From Castellaniella sp034674885 (GTDB taxonomy: Bacteria > Pseudomonadota > Gammaproteobacteria > Burkholderiales > Burkholderiaceae_B), in assembly GCF_034674885.1 (NCBI RefSeq), contig NZ_JAUCDS010000006.1, forward strand, positions 61,534 through 125,533: DNA of 64,000 nucleotides. The letters run 5' to 3'. The first letter of the stretch is position 1. Each line of letters opens with the position of its first letter. Positions 10,320-18,564 of the stretch are shown piece by piece. Both the position numbers and the translations under genes were made by a program. The notes under the pieces were generated by a model. That model ran no database searches, was not told where the DNA came from, and saw only the letters and a program-made list of their open reading frames with translations.

Positions 10320-11150
10320 ATGTGTCAGCTATTGGGCATGAATTGCGCCACGCCGACGGACATCACCTTTTCCTTCACGGGATTTGCAGCGCGCGGCGGC
10401 GGCACCGACCACCATGCCGACGGTTTTGGCATCGCCTTCTACGAAAATCGCGGCTCGCGCTGCTTTCTGGACAACGCCCCCTGCTGCCAGTCGCCCGTGG
10501 CCGATCTGATCAAACACTACCCGATCAAATCGCGCAACGTCATCGCCCACATCCGCAAAGCCACCCAGGGAGCCCTGGAACTGGAAAACTGCCACCCCTT
10601 CGTGCGCGAACTGTGGGGGCGCCACTGGCTGTTCGCCCATAACGGCGACCTGAAATCCTTTGCGCCCACCTTGCGCGGCGACTGCCTGCCCATCGGCCAG
10701 ACCGACAGCGAACGCGCCTTCTGCTACATGATGGAAGGCCTGCGCGCGCAATTCGGCACTCGCGAACCCGACGACCAGGAACTGTTCGCCGCCGTGGCCG
10801 AAATGACGGCCGAACTGACCCGCCACGGCGTCTTCAACTTCCTGCTGTCCAACGGGCGCTGCATGCTGGCGCATTGCTCGACCTTGCTGACCTATATCGT
10901 GCGCGCCTGGCCATTCCAGGTGGCCCACCTGGTCGATACCGACGTGGCCGTGGATTTCGCCAACGTCGCCGGTCGCGGGGACTGCGTGGCGGTCATCACG
11001 ACCAAACCATTGACCGACAACGAGACCTGGACCGCCTTTCGCACGGGCGAACTGATGATGTTCGTGGACGGCCGGCCACAATCCAGCATACAGATCGACA
11101 TCCCCGAGCACATCCAGCGCAGCAACCGGGAAAACCTCGCCTGCGCGTGA
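10320..11150 (+). CDS. Class II glutamine amidotransferase-like protein (YafJ family)
   Basis: 276 residues from the ATG at 10320, which puts the nucleophile directly after the initiator Met (M-CQLLGMN); an upstream in-frame start would bury it. The Ntn-type glutaminase signature parts are AHIRKATQGALELENCHPF and FAHNGDLKSF, and ADGFGIAFY is also typical. The family hydrolyses glutamine to ammonia and usually passes it to a synthetase domain; stand-alone YafJ-like proteins have no established acceptor. No partner enzyme is adjacent, so the metabolic role is not apparent. Confidence 0.9.
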   Translation: MCQLLGMNCATPTDITFSFTGFAARGGGTDHHADGFGIAFYENRGSRCFLDNAPCCQSPVADLIKHYPIKSRNVIAHIRKATQGALELENCHPFVRELWGRHWLFAHNGDLKSFAPTLRGDCLPIGQTDSERAFCYMMEGLRAQFGTREPDDQELFAAVAEMTAELTRHGVFNFLLSNGRCMLAHCSTLLTYIVRAWPFQVAHLVDTDVAVDFANVAGRGDCVAVITTKPLTDNETWTAFRTGELMMFVDGRPQSSIQIDIPEHIQRSNRENLACA

Positions 11151-11178
11151 CCCTGGCCGGATGCCCTATGATGACGTC

Positions 11179-11370
11179 ATGAGTGATACTTCGGCACACG
11201 ACGACCCGCGCCCGGTCGAACCCATCGAGCCCGACCTGAACGAATGCTGCGGCAACGGCTGCTGCCCCTGCGTCTTCGACACCTACGCCGAGGAAAAGCG
11301 CGCCTGGGAACAGGCCGTGAAAGCCTGGGAACAACGCCATCCGGACCGGGCGGAAACCACCTCCTCATGA
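11179..11370 (+). CDS. Small oxidoreductase-like domain protein
   Basis: 63 residues from an ATG at 11179; an ATG 18 nt earlier is also in frame and neither has an obvious ribosome-binding site. The core NECCGNGCCPCVFDTYAEEKRAWE is the signature of the oxidoreductase-like N-terminal family: five cysteines in eight positions followed by an acidic helix. The function of the family is not established; the cysteine cluster suggests metal binding. It lies 28 nt after the amidotransferase gene and could be cotranscribed. Confidence 0.75.
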   Translation: MSDTSAHDDPRPVEPIEPDLNECCGNGCCPCVFDTYAEEKRAWEQAVKAWEQRHPDRAETTSS

Positions 11371-11479
11371 ACCGGGAGACGTCCGGGAACCCTTGCTGCG
11401 CATAGGGTTCCTGCCGGTTTCTGGGGGCCGCATTTCTATAATCGGACTTTTCGACTCATCTTTTCAGGAATGACGCACC

Positions 11480-11740
11480 GTGGCTTCCGACGCTATCCCC
11501 ATGTTTGCTGAAAACACCTACCCTCTCGACGCGCGGGGCATCGCCAAACGCTTTCGGCATGCCGCCATCTTTGGCGCCTTGTCGGCCCTGCAGCCGGGGG
11601 AAACCATGCGTTTCTGCAACGACCACGACCCCTTGCCGCTCTTGCAGCAACTGAAGAACCATTTCGGCGAGAACATCCAGTTCGAATACCTGGCCCGCAA
11701 CCCGGGCGAAATCGTCATCGATTTCCACATCGTGCCCTGA
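11480..11740 (+). CDS. DUF2249 domain protein
   Basis: 86 residues from a GTG at 11480 with CAGGA 10 nt upstream; an ATG eight codons on (MFAENTY) is an alternative. The domain, a small alpha/beta fold like TusA, is recognised by LDARGIAKRFRHAAIFGALSALQPGETMRFCNDHDPLPL and the closing PGEIVIDFHIV. The family is common beside respiratory and denitrification genes but lacks a defined reaction. A second copy of the domain is at 31610-31831. There is a weak hairpin (11385-11411) between this gene and the one before it. Confidence 0.75.
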   Translation: MASDAIPMFAENTYPLDARGIAKRFRHAAIFGALSALQPGETMRFCNDHDPLPLLQQLKNHFGENIQFEYLARNPGEIVIDFHIVP

Positions 11741-11777
11741 ACACACGGCAGTTCCCGCCGTCCGCCCGCTGCGCAAG

Positions 11778-12074
11778 CTAAGGGTTCGTTTCCAATAGAA
11801 AATCCAGCGAAGGCGCGGCGCGCGAAGCGACGACCTCGATCACCTCATAATTCGCGATTCCGTGCAGGCTGAATGGATCTGCCGCCAGGATCTCTATCAG
11901 AGCCTGGCGGCCCGATGCAGCGGCGAGAATGAAGCCTCCGGTCCGGGGCTCTTTCCGGCCGGACAACAGAAACAAGCCGCTGGCGTAATGACGATCCAGG
12001 AACTTCCGGTGTTCTTCCAGAAGTTCATTGACTTGTACCAACGGCTTTCGATAATTGAGCAGTACGATAAACAT
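11778..12074 (-). CDS. YciI-family protein, last gene of the Liv-transporter operon
   Basis: 98 residues with the YCII-related ferredoxin-like fold: FIVLLNYRKPL, then HRKFLDRHYASGLFLLSGRKEPRTGGFILA, and a closing YEVIEV strand. The His and Asp of HRKFLDRH match the conserved residues of the family, some of whose members are lyases in aromatic degradation (for example chloromuconolactone dehalogenase). It starts 50 nt after livF stops, on the same strand, so I place it in the catabolic operon; what it does there cannot be read from the sequence. Confidence 0.8.
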   Translation of the reverse strand: MFIVLLNYRKPLVQVNELLEEHRKFLDRHYASGLFLLSGRKEPRTGGFILAAASGRQALIEILAADPFSLHGIANYEVIEVVASRAAPSLDFLLETNP

Positions 12075-12124
12075 GGTCGGGTCGGCTTAAAAACAAGTTT
12101 CAAAACAGGAGTCGGCTCGTGACC

Positions 12125-12820
12125 TCAGACCTCGAGCCATTCTTTCTGCAGGTCGGGGTTCCGGCTCAGTTGGGCGGCGGTTCCCTCAAACACGATTTCC
12201 CCATGCCCCATCAGATACAGCCGATTGCAGAGATCCAGGGCAATGTCCAGCTTTTGCTCGATCAGCAGCACCGATACCTGGCGACGCTTGACCTCCAGCA
12301 ACAGGTCCCGGATCTGGGCGACGATCTTGGGGGCCACGCCCTCCGTCGGCTCATCGATCATGATGAAGTCCGGATTCCCCATCAAGGTGCGGCATAGGGT
12401 CAGCATCTGCTGTTCGCCACCCGACAAGAAGCCGGCGGGTGTGTTTTCCCGCTCTTTCAGGCGCGGGAAGAAATCGAACATCTCGTCCAGTTGCCACCGT
12501 CCTGGCGGCCGGCCAGGCTTCTCGCCCAGCACCAGATTCTGCCTGACCGTCAGGGTGGGAAACACATCCCGGTTCTCGGGGACATAACCGATTCCCAGCC
12601 GGGCAATCCTGAAGGCAGCCATCCGGATGGTTTCGGCCTCATTGAATCGCACCGATCCCGTCCTGCTGACCAGGCCGATCAGCGCCTTGACCAGCGTCGA
12701 GCGGCCGGTGCCGTTACGCCCCAGCAGACTGACGATCTCCCCCCGTTCGATGGACAGGTCGATGCCATGCAAGATATGGCTCTTTCCATAGAAGGCATGC
12801 AGCCCTTTAACCACCAGCAT
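12125..12820 (-). CDS. livF: LivF-like ABC importer ATP-binding protein
   Basis: 231 residues from the ATG at 12820 (MLVVKGLHAFYGKSHILHG), the normal LivF start. Walker A is the slightly altered GRNGTGRST: the invariant lysine before Ser-Thr is Arg here, which is unusual. The signature is LSGGEQQMLTLCRTLM and Walker B is FIMIDEPTEGVAP. LivF and LivG form the heterodimeric ATPase of branched-chain-type importers. The Lys-to-Arg change in Walker A would be expected to weaken ATP binding, leaving LivG as the main site. It overlaps livG by 14 nt. Confidence 0.9.
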   Translation of the reverse strand: MLVVKGLHAFYGKSHILHGIDLSIERGEIVSLLGRNGTGRSTLVKALIGLVSRTGSVRFNEAETIRMAAFRIARLGIGYVPENRDVFPTLTVRQNLVLGEKPGRPPGRWQLDEMFDFFPRLKERENTPAGFLSGGEQQMLTLCRTLMGNPDFIMIDEPTEGVAPKIVAQIRDLLLEVKRRQVSVLLIEQKLDIALDLCNRLYLMGHGEIVFEGTAAQLSRNPDLQKEWLEV

Positions 12821-13565
12821 ATTTGTCTCCCAGATAAGCCTCCCTGACTGCGGGATCCTCGCGGATGCGCTGCGGGGTATCACAGGCGATCAATGCGCCG
12901 CCGGACAACACGGCAATGCGGTCGGCCAGGCCAAACACGACGCTCATGTCGTGCTCGACCATGATCAGGGTGCGGGCCTGCGAAATACGTCGAATCAGAC
13001 AGGTGGCCGCCTCGGACTCGGAGCGGCTCATGCCTGCGGTCGGCTCGTCCAGCAGCACAACCTGAGGGTCGCCGGAAATCGCCATGGCAATCTCCAGCGA
13101 GCGGAGTTCCGCGTATGACAGCTCGCGGGCAGGTACGTTCCGGCGTCGCTGCAGGCCGACCTCCTCCATCACGGCATCCGCCCGCTCGCGCACGTCGCGC
13201 AGGCGCTCCATGAAGCGGATCAGGCTATAGCGGTAGCCCAGAGACCACAGCACCGACGTCCGGATGTTCTCGGACACGCTCATGGTGGGAAAGATATTGC
13301 TGACCTGGAACGACCGGGAAAGCCCCTTGCGATAGATCTCGAACGGCGCGACGCCCACCAGGCTTTCGCCGTTCAATTCGATGCTTCCGCCCGAAGGGAG
13401 GATGCGGCCGCTGATCATGTTGAACAGCGTGGACTTGCCAGCGCCATTGGGTCCGATCAGGGCAATGGACTCGCCCGCCCGCACATCCAGGGTCACGTCG
13501 TGAATGATGCAAGTCGCACCGAAGGACTTGCGGACCTGGTGCAGACGCAAACCTTGCAGACTCAT
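12807..13565 (-). CDS. livG: LivG-like ABC importer ATP-binding protein
   Basis: 252 residues starting with MSLQGLRLHQVRKSFG at 13565; the ATG overlaps the livM stop (ATGA). Walker A is GPNGAGKST, the signature region is LSYAELRSLEIAMAI and Walker B is VVLLDEPTAGMS, the standard LivG set. Both membrane genes lie upstream. The open frame continues far above the ATG as a shadow of livM; the ATGA overlap and the family start fix the beginning here. The protein powers import of the unknown substrate of this catabolic island. Confidence 0.94.
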   Translation of the reverse strand: MSLQGLRLHQVRKSFGATCIIHDVTLDVRAGESIALIGPNGAGKSTLFNMISGRILPSGGSIELNGESLVGVAPFEIYRKGLSRSFQVSNIFPTMSVSENIRTSVLWSLGYRYSLIRFMERLRDVRERADAVMEEVGLQRRRNVPARELSYAELRSLEIAMAISGDPQVVLLDEPTAGMSRSESEAATCLIRRISQARTLIMVEHDMSVVFGLADRIAVLSGGALIACDTPQRIREDPAVREAYLGDKYAGG

Positions 13566-14752
13566 ACCGGGCCTCCCTGAAACTTTGAAACGATTCTCTT
13601 TCGATACAGAAGACAGCACACGGCGGCGATCAGCACGGCCATCAGGCCCGACAGCATCCCGGGTGACAAGCCCGGAAAGAGCGGCAGGAGAGACAGGCCG
13701 CTCTGCCCGTCTTCTACCAGATAGATCGTCTCGATCAACTGGACCGCCGCCGCGCCGACCAGGGCGACGGCCAGCAGGCGCAGCCATTGGCGCGGACCAT
13801 ACTGCGGCAAAGCCAGCAACAGGGGCATCAGGCCCTTCGGGGAATACAGCACGACCAGGATGAACAGCACCCCGAAATACAAAAGCCAGGCCTGGGTCAG
13901 GGTTGCGACGAACGACATGAACAGCACGTAGACGATTGCCCCCAGCACCGGCCCCAGGAACAGTCCCGATCCGCCCAGGTAGGCCGCGATCAGCAGCATG
14001 CCAGACTGCCCCAGCCCCAGCGTCTCGGACGTGACTATCTCGTAATTGACGACCATGAGCGAGCCGCCGATGCCGGCAAACGCGCCCGACAGCACCATGG
14101 TGAGCAGGCGGATCTTCTGGGGGTTGAACCCGATGAACATCACGCGCTCGGCGTTGTCGCGGACCGCATTGGACAAGCGGCCGATCGGAGTCCTGGTGAT
14201 CAGGAACTGCAAGAAGATGACCAGGACCGTCCACCCCAGCACGTAATAATAGGCCTGCAACCCCGAACCCAGATCGAAGCCCAGGATCGGCGAACTCAGC
14301 ATGCGGTCGACCGTGATGCCGGATTCGCCGCCAGACCAGCCCGGCATCATCAGCGCCAGGTGCGCGATCAGCTCGGAAATCCCCAAGGTGATCATGGCAA
14401 AGGCAATGCCCGAGCGGCGGGTGGAGACGAATCCCAGCGTCAGGCCGAAGAACGCCCCCGACACCGCCCCGACCAGAGGCAGCAGGAAAATCCCCGACCC
14501 CAGGCCATCGGCCCCGAAATGGTTGAGAAAGTGCGCCGTGCAGTACGCCCCCAGGCCTGAATACACGGCGTGCCCGAACGACAGCATGCCAGTCTGCCCC
14601 ATCAGCATGTTGTAGGACATCGCCAGCAGGGAGATCACGGTGAACTGAGTGAACAGCGACGTCAAGGAAGAGCGATCCACGGCCGCCGGAACGAACAGCA
14701 TGACTGCCAGCAAGGCCGCGACAGCCGACCATCGCATGAACGACGTTTTCAT
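13562..14752 (-). CDS. livM: LivM-like ABC importer permease
   Basis: 396 residues, from the ATG at 14752 that overlaps the livH stop (ATGA at 14749-14752). There are about ten hydrophobic segments and the conserved LivM pieces SYNMLMGQTGMLSFGHAVYSG and RTPIGRLSNAVRDNAERVMFIG. The C-terminal end is longer than in typical LivM and has two further hydrophobic segments (about 325-385). It forms the transmembrane pore with LivH. The family transports branched-chain amino acids but also aromatic acids, amides and urea, so the name does not define the substrate. Confidence 0.93.
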   Translation of the reverse strand: MKTSFMRWSAVAALLAVMLFVPAAVDRSSLTSLFTQFTVISLLAMSYNMLMGQTGMLSFGHAVYSGLGAYCTAHFLNHFGADGLGSGIFLLPLVGAVSGAFFGLTLGFVSTRRSGIAFAMITLGISELIAHLALMMPGWSGGESGITVDRMLSSPILGFDLGSGLQAYYYVLGWTVLVIFLQFLITRTPIGRLSNAVRDNAERVMFIGFNPQKIRLLTMVLSGAFAGIGGSLMVVNYEIVTSETLGLGQSGMLLIAAYLGGSGLFLGPVLGAIVYVLFMSFVATLTQAWLLYFGVLFILVVLYSPKGLMPLLLALPQYGPRQWLRLLAVALVGAAAVQLIETIYLVEDGQSGLSLLPLFPGLSPGMLSGLMAVLIAAVCCLLYRKRIVSKFQGGPV

Positions 14753-15702
14753 AGGCCGCCTCCCCGATTCCCGCACAGCCCCTGAGGGCGGACCAGCAAG
14801 ACGAGCACCATCAAGGCGAATGGCAGCAAGGGCGCCGACTGGGCGATTGTGATGCGCATGAACTCCTGGTCGAACACCGCAGCGACCCGCGAACCGAAGG
14901 CGTCCAGGATCATCTGGTAAGGCGAAACATCGAAGAGAATAGCGAAGTTCTGGGTGAAGCCCAGCAGCAGCGCGGCGATGAACGCCCCTTTCAATGAGCC
15001 GATGCCGCCCAGCACAACCACCACGAATACGATCGGCCCGATGGCCTGCGCCATGGCCGGCTCGGTCACCGCCATCGGCGCGCCCGCCGCCCCGGCCAGG
15101 GCGGCCAGCGCGATGCCGACGCCAAAGACGAGCATGAACACCTTGGGCACGTCATGCCCCAGGGCTTGGACCATATCGGGATGCGTGAGCGCCGCCTGCA
15201 CGACCAGGCCGACGCGGGTCTTCTTGATGATGCCGTACAGCACCAGCAAGGCGGCGACCGACACCAGCATCAGGAACAGCCGGTACGAGGGAAAGGGCGC
15301 CCCCAGGATCGTGAAGGCATCGCCCGACAAAAGGGCGGGCACGGGGTAGCTAACCGGCGCCTTGCCCCAGATCAGCTGGACGATCTCTTCGATGATGTAG
15401 GACAGCCCGAATGTGAACAGCAGTTCGGCCACGTGGCCGTAGGCGTGCACGCTGCGCAGGCCGAAGCGTTCGACCGCCATTCCCAGCCCTCCGACCAGCA
15501 GCGGCGCGAGAAAGAGCGCGGGGAAAAAGCCGACATGCAGGCCGAGCGTGTACGCCAGGTAGGCGCCCAGCATGTAGAAGCCGGCATGCGCGAAGTTCAG
15601 GACTCCCATCATGGAAAAAATGAGGGTCAGTCCCGCAGACAGCAGGAACAGCAGCAAGCCGAAGCTCAGTGCGTTCAGCGATGTGATGATCAATGTGCTC
15701 AA
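14749..15702 (-). CDS. livH: LivH-like ABC importer permease
   Basis: 317 residues with about eight membrane segments. The opening STLIITSLNALSFGLLLFLLSAG and the LTLIFSMMGVLNFAHAGFYMLGAYLAY segment are typical for LivH, as is GLVVQAALTHPDMVQALGHD in the cytoplasmic loop contacting the ATPases. It starts 53 nt after the binding-protein gene. The gene order of binding protein, H, M, G, F is the usual Liv order. Confidence 0.94.
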   Translation of the reverse strand: MSTLIITSLNALSFGLLLFLLSAGLTLIFSMMGVLNFAHAGFYMLGAYLAYTLGLHVGFFPALFLAPLLVGGLGMAVERFGLRSVHAYGHVAELLFTFGLSYIIEEIVQLIWGKAPVSYPVPALLSGDAFTILGAPFPSYRLFLMLVSVAALLVLYGIIKKTRVGLVVQAALTHPDMVQALGHDVPKVFMLVFGVGIALAALAGAAGAPMAVTEPAMAQAIGPIVFVVVVLGGIGSLKGAFIAALLLGFTQNFAILFDVSPYQMILDAFGSRVAAVFDQEFMRITIAQSAPLLPFALMVLVLLVRPQGLCGNRGGGL

Positions 15703-15755
15703 GCGAGTCTCCTGCGGAGTGCGCCCGCACCCCGTGGTTCACAGGAATGTCCAGA

Positions 15756-17000
15756 TCAGGAAGGTCGCTGCATCTTGCAGGTGGTCGCCTGAACCGTCCG
15801 CGCAGCCGGGATCACGCTGTCCACCTGAAAGCCGACGACCTTCGTGTTCTCGGCGTCATACTGCACGTCCGAGGGGCCGCCATTGGCCGCGACCTTCTTC
15901 AGGGTCCCCAGGAACATGGGCAGGGCGAGCTGGTGGTCCGCCTTGCCCATCAGCGCAGGGCCGGTGGCCGAATCGAAGTGCATGCCCTCCAGCTTTTGAG
16001 CGACCTTCAGCGGCTCGTTGGAACTCGCCTCTTTCGCGGCCTGCGCGAACATACGCATCATGGTGCGAATCTGGTAGAAGTACAGTTGCTGACCATAGCG
16101 CTTGTTATAGGCGTCGGCGAACGGCTGGACCTTGTCGTCCTTGATGTTGGGCAGCCAGACACTGACGACCTTCAGCAGGTCGACGCCGTCCTCCTTGATG
16201 GCGGTGGGCGCGCCGAATCCCGAGCCGTAGATCGTGTAGATGTCGATCTTGAGGCCCGCCTCGTTGACCGCCTTGATCAGCAGGGACAGGTCATTGCCCC
16301 AGTTGGCCGTCAGCAGCGCGTTCGCGCCCGACTCGCGGATCTTGGCCACATAGCTGGAAAAATCCTTGACCTGCCCCATCGGATGAAGATCGTCCCCGAC
16401 GACCTTGATGCTGTTGCCGTGTTCCGCCAGAATCCGCTTCGCGGAGGCGGAGAACTGCTGCCCCAGCGCATAGTTCTGGTCCAGCAGATAAACCGACTTG
16501 ATCTTCTTGTCCTTCAACAACTCGCCCACGATGGCGGCGGCCTTCATGTCGACGCTGGGATCGAAGCGGAAATGCCAGAAATTGCATTTGCTGTTCGTCA
16601 GGTCATTGTCAATGGCGGAATGGTTGAAATACAGGACGGGCGCATCGGGGTGACGCCGGTTGTATTTCCCGACCGCGTCTTCCAGCGCGGCGGCGACCGC
16701 CGAGCTATTGCCCTGGGTCACGTAGCGGATGCCCTGATCGGTGGCCTGGCGGAAGGCATTCAGGGTTTCCTGCGGGCTGCCCTTGCCGTCGATCGTGACG
16801 AGCTGCAGCTTTTCACCGTTGATGCCGCCAGCCGCATTGATCTCTTCGATCGCGCTCTCCAGTGTCCGCTGCTGCTGTTCGCCGACGTTGGCGAACGGAC
16901 CGGACATGCCGTCCAACTGGGCGATCTTGACGTCGGCAGCTGCGGATCCGGCCACCAGCAACATAATTGCACCGGCCACGAGGGAAAATTTACGATTCAT
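15756..17000 (-). CDS. Periplasmic binding protein of the Liv-type importer
   Basis: 414 residues, beginning at the ATG of MNRKFSLVAGAIMLLVAGSAAA with a signal peptide cut near Ala22-Asp. The mature part (VKIAQLDGMSGPFANVGEQQQRTLESAIEEINAAGGINGEKL) is the family 6 (LivK) receptor fold. The C-terminal extension past the second lobe (MGKADHQLALPMFLGTLKK) is usual for receptors for aromatic or amide ligands as well as branched-chain amino acids. The ligand is not readable. Gap to the flavoprotein gene is 42 nt. Confidence 0.9.
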   Translation of the reverse strand: MNRKFSLVAGAIMLLVAGSAAADVKIAQLDGMSGPFANVGEQQQRTLESAIEEINAAGGINGEKLQLVTIDGKGSPQETLNAFRQATDQGIRYVTQGNSSAVAAALEDAVGKYNRRHPDAPVLYFNHSAIDNDLTNSKCNFWHFRFDPSVDMKAAAIVGELLKDKKIKSVYLLDQNYALGQQFSASAKRILAEHGNSIKVVGDDLHPMGQVKDFSSYVAKIRESGANALLTANWGNDLSLLIKAVNEAGLKIDIYTIYGSGFGAPTAIKEDGVDLLKVVSVWLPNIKDDKVQPFADAYNKRYGQQLYFYQIRTMMRMFAQAAKEASSNEPLKVAQKLEGMHFDSATGPALMGKADHQLALPMFLGTLKKVAANGGPSDVQYDAENTKVVGFQVDSVIPAARTVQATTCKMQRPS

Positions 17001-17042
17001 GGTCTGTCTCCTGGATATCATTGAAGTGAAAAATTTCCAGCA

Positions 17043-18521
17043 TCAAGCCTTCTGCTGCCGTGCCCGGACCACGTGGCTGGCGGCAATACGGCCAAAGACC
17101 AGGCCGCGCAGCACCGAGGTCGAGCCGTTGTAGACCTGGTGGTAAATACCAACGGTCTCGCCAGCCGCATACAGCCCGCGGATCGGATAACCGTCCTTGG
17201 TCAACACCTCGGCATCGGGGCTGACCTTCAAGGCGCCGAACGTGAAACATGCCGTCGAAATGATCGGATAGGCGCGAAACGGCCCTTTCTTCAGGGGCCT
17301 GGACCAATGCGACTTCCGGGGCTCGATCCCCGAGGTGGCCTGGTGGTCCAGGTCGAAAGGCTTGAACTCCGCCTCGCCTGCGGGACATGCGGCGTTGAAG
17401 GCCTGGACGGTGTCGGCTAGCGCATCGGCCGGGACGTCAATCAGCACCGCCAGTGCCTCGATCGTGTCGGCTTCCAGTGGCGGCACGTCGCTGCGGATGC
17501 TGGTCTTCCAGCGGGGAATGTCTTCAACCTGGCTGTCGAACACCACGTACACCAGCCCTTCGGGCTGTTCCGCGAAGCTGCGGGCAATATTGTCGTAATG
17601 GGCGTCGACGGTGCCGGGCGCCTCGTCGATGAAGCGCTCGCCCCGGCGATTGACGAGGATCCCGTAGGGATAGATGAAGATGACGGCTTCCGCCTGCAAG
17701 GAACGGGGATCGACGGGTTCCGCATGGTAGGACCCGTATTCCCCCGCAGGCGCGGCCCCGGCCCGCAAGGCCATCTCGATGCCCTCGCCCCGGTTGTAAT
17801 ACCCGCCCGGCGCCACCGGCCTGATGTTGGCCGCCTTGCCGCCCAGGTAGCGCGTCATCATCTCCTGGTTGCCCTGGAACCCGCCGCTGGCGAGAATCAC
17901 GGCATGAGCATGAAGGGCGTGCCGCTCGCCCCGGGCATTCAGAGCGAAGACCCCCTGCACCGCACCCAGGTCGTCATGGATCAAGTCCACGGCCGTGGTC
18001 TGGTAAGCGATCTCTCCCCCCAGTTCGAGCACCCGTTCCCGCAGGCGTTCGATCAAGGCGAGCCCGCCGCCTTGGGCGGCGATGCGGGACGTATTCTGGG
18101 TCAGCAGGTAAATCGGCTGCGGCTCGAACTTCAAGCCGAAGCCTTTCAGCCAGCGGATGGTCTCGGGGACCGAGTCCGCGAATCTCGACACCAGTTCCGG
18201 ATCGGGGAACGGATGCGCCTTGACGTTGGGCGGCCATGAGTCGTAGGACCCGGAACTGATCGCCTTCAGCACATTGGGATCGACGTTGCAGCCGGGATGG
18301 TTGGCGAAATGCTCTTCGAAGTCATCGGCAATCTCCGAATCGTTCTTCATGCGCATATAGGCTTCCGTCCAACGGGATCCTCCCCCGAAATTCTCGGGGG
18401 TCGCACGCTCCAGATTCAGGGTCTTCAGCCCCGCCTCCAGGGCCGTGGCGGCGGCCGAAAGGCCGGCCACCCCGCAGCCCACGATCAGCAGATCCGGTCG
18501 GTCGTCTTGCTTTTGCATCAT
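17043..18521 (-). CDS. FAD-dependent dehydrogenase (tricarballylate dehydrogenase/fumarate reductase flavoprotein family)
   Basis: 492 residues from the ATG at 18521, with AGGAGAC 5 nt before it. The FAD-binding N-terminus is DLLIVGCGVAGLSAAATALEAG, followed by the second flavin motif HAVILASGGFQGN and the C-terminal NGSTSVLRGLVFGRIAA. This architecture is that of the fumarate reductase flavoprotein/TcuA family, which desaturates or reduces C-C bonds of di- or tricarboxylates, and of relatives such as 3-ketosteroid dehydrogenase. The active-site Arg/His residues cannot be assigned by eye. It is the second gene of the leftward operon. A role in desaturating the imported substrate is inferred. 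Confidence 0.8.
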   Translation of the reverse strand: MMQKQDDRPDLLIVGCGVAGLSAAATALEAGLKTLNLERATPENFGGGSRWTEAYMRMKNDSEIADDFEEHFANHPGCNVDPNVLKAISSGSYDSWPPNVKAHPFPDPELVSRFADSVPETIRWLKGFGLKFEPQPIYLLTQNTSRIAAQGGGLALIERLRERVLELGGEIAYQTTAVDLIHDDLGAVQGVFALNARGERHALHAHAVILASGGFQGNQEMMTRYLGGKAANIRPVAPGGYYNRGEGIEMALRAGAAPAGEYGSYHAEPVDPRSLQAEAVIFIYPYGILVNRRGERFIDEAPGTVDAHYDNIARSFAEQPEGLVYVVFDSQVEDIPRWKTSIRSDVPPLEADTIEALAVLIDVPADALADTVQAFNAACPAGEAEFKPFDLDHQATSGIEPRKSHWSRPLKKGPFRAYPIISTACFTFGALKVSPDAEVLTKDGYPIRGLYAAGETVGIYHQVYNGSTSVLRGLVFGRIAASHVVRARQQKA

Positions 18522-18564
18522 TGTCGTCTCCTGGTTTCGCAATCAGTCCGTGGGTCCGCGAGGC

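Noticed and set aside
11385..11411. Hairpin GGGAACCC / GGGTTCC as a terminator
   Set aside because: The stem is short, with a 12-nt loop and no T-run, so termination cannot be claimed.
12807..14732. A 641-residue frame running through livM and livG
   Set aside because: The first two thirds are out of frame with livM and show no family likeness. The real LivG starts at 13565, where an ATGA overlap with livM is present.
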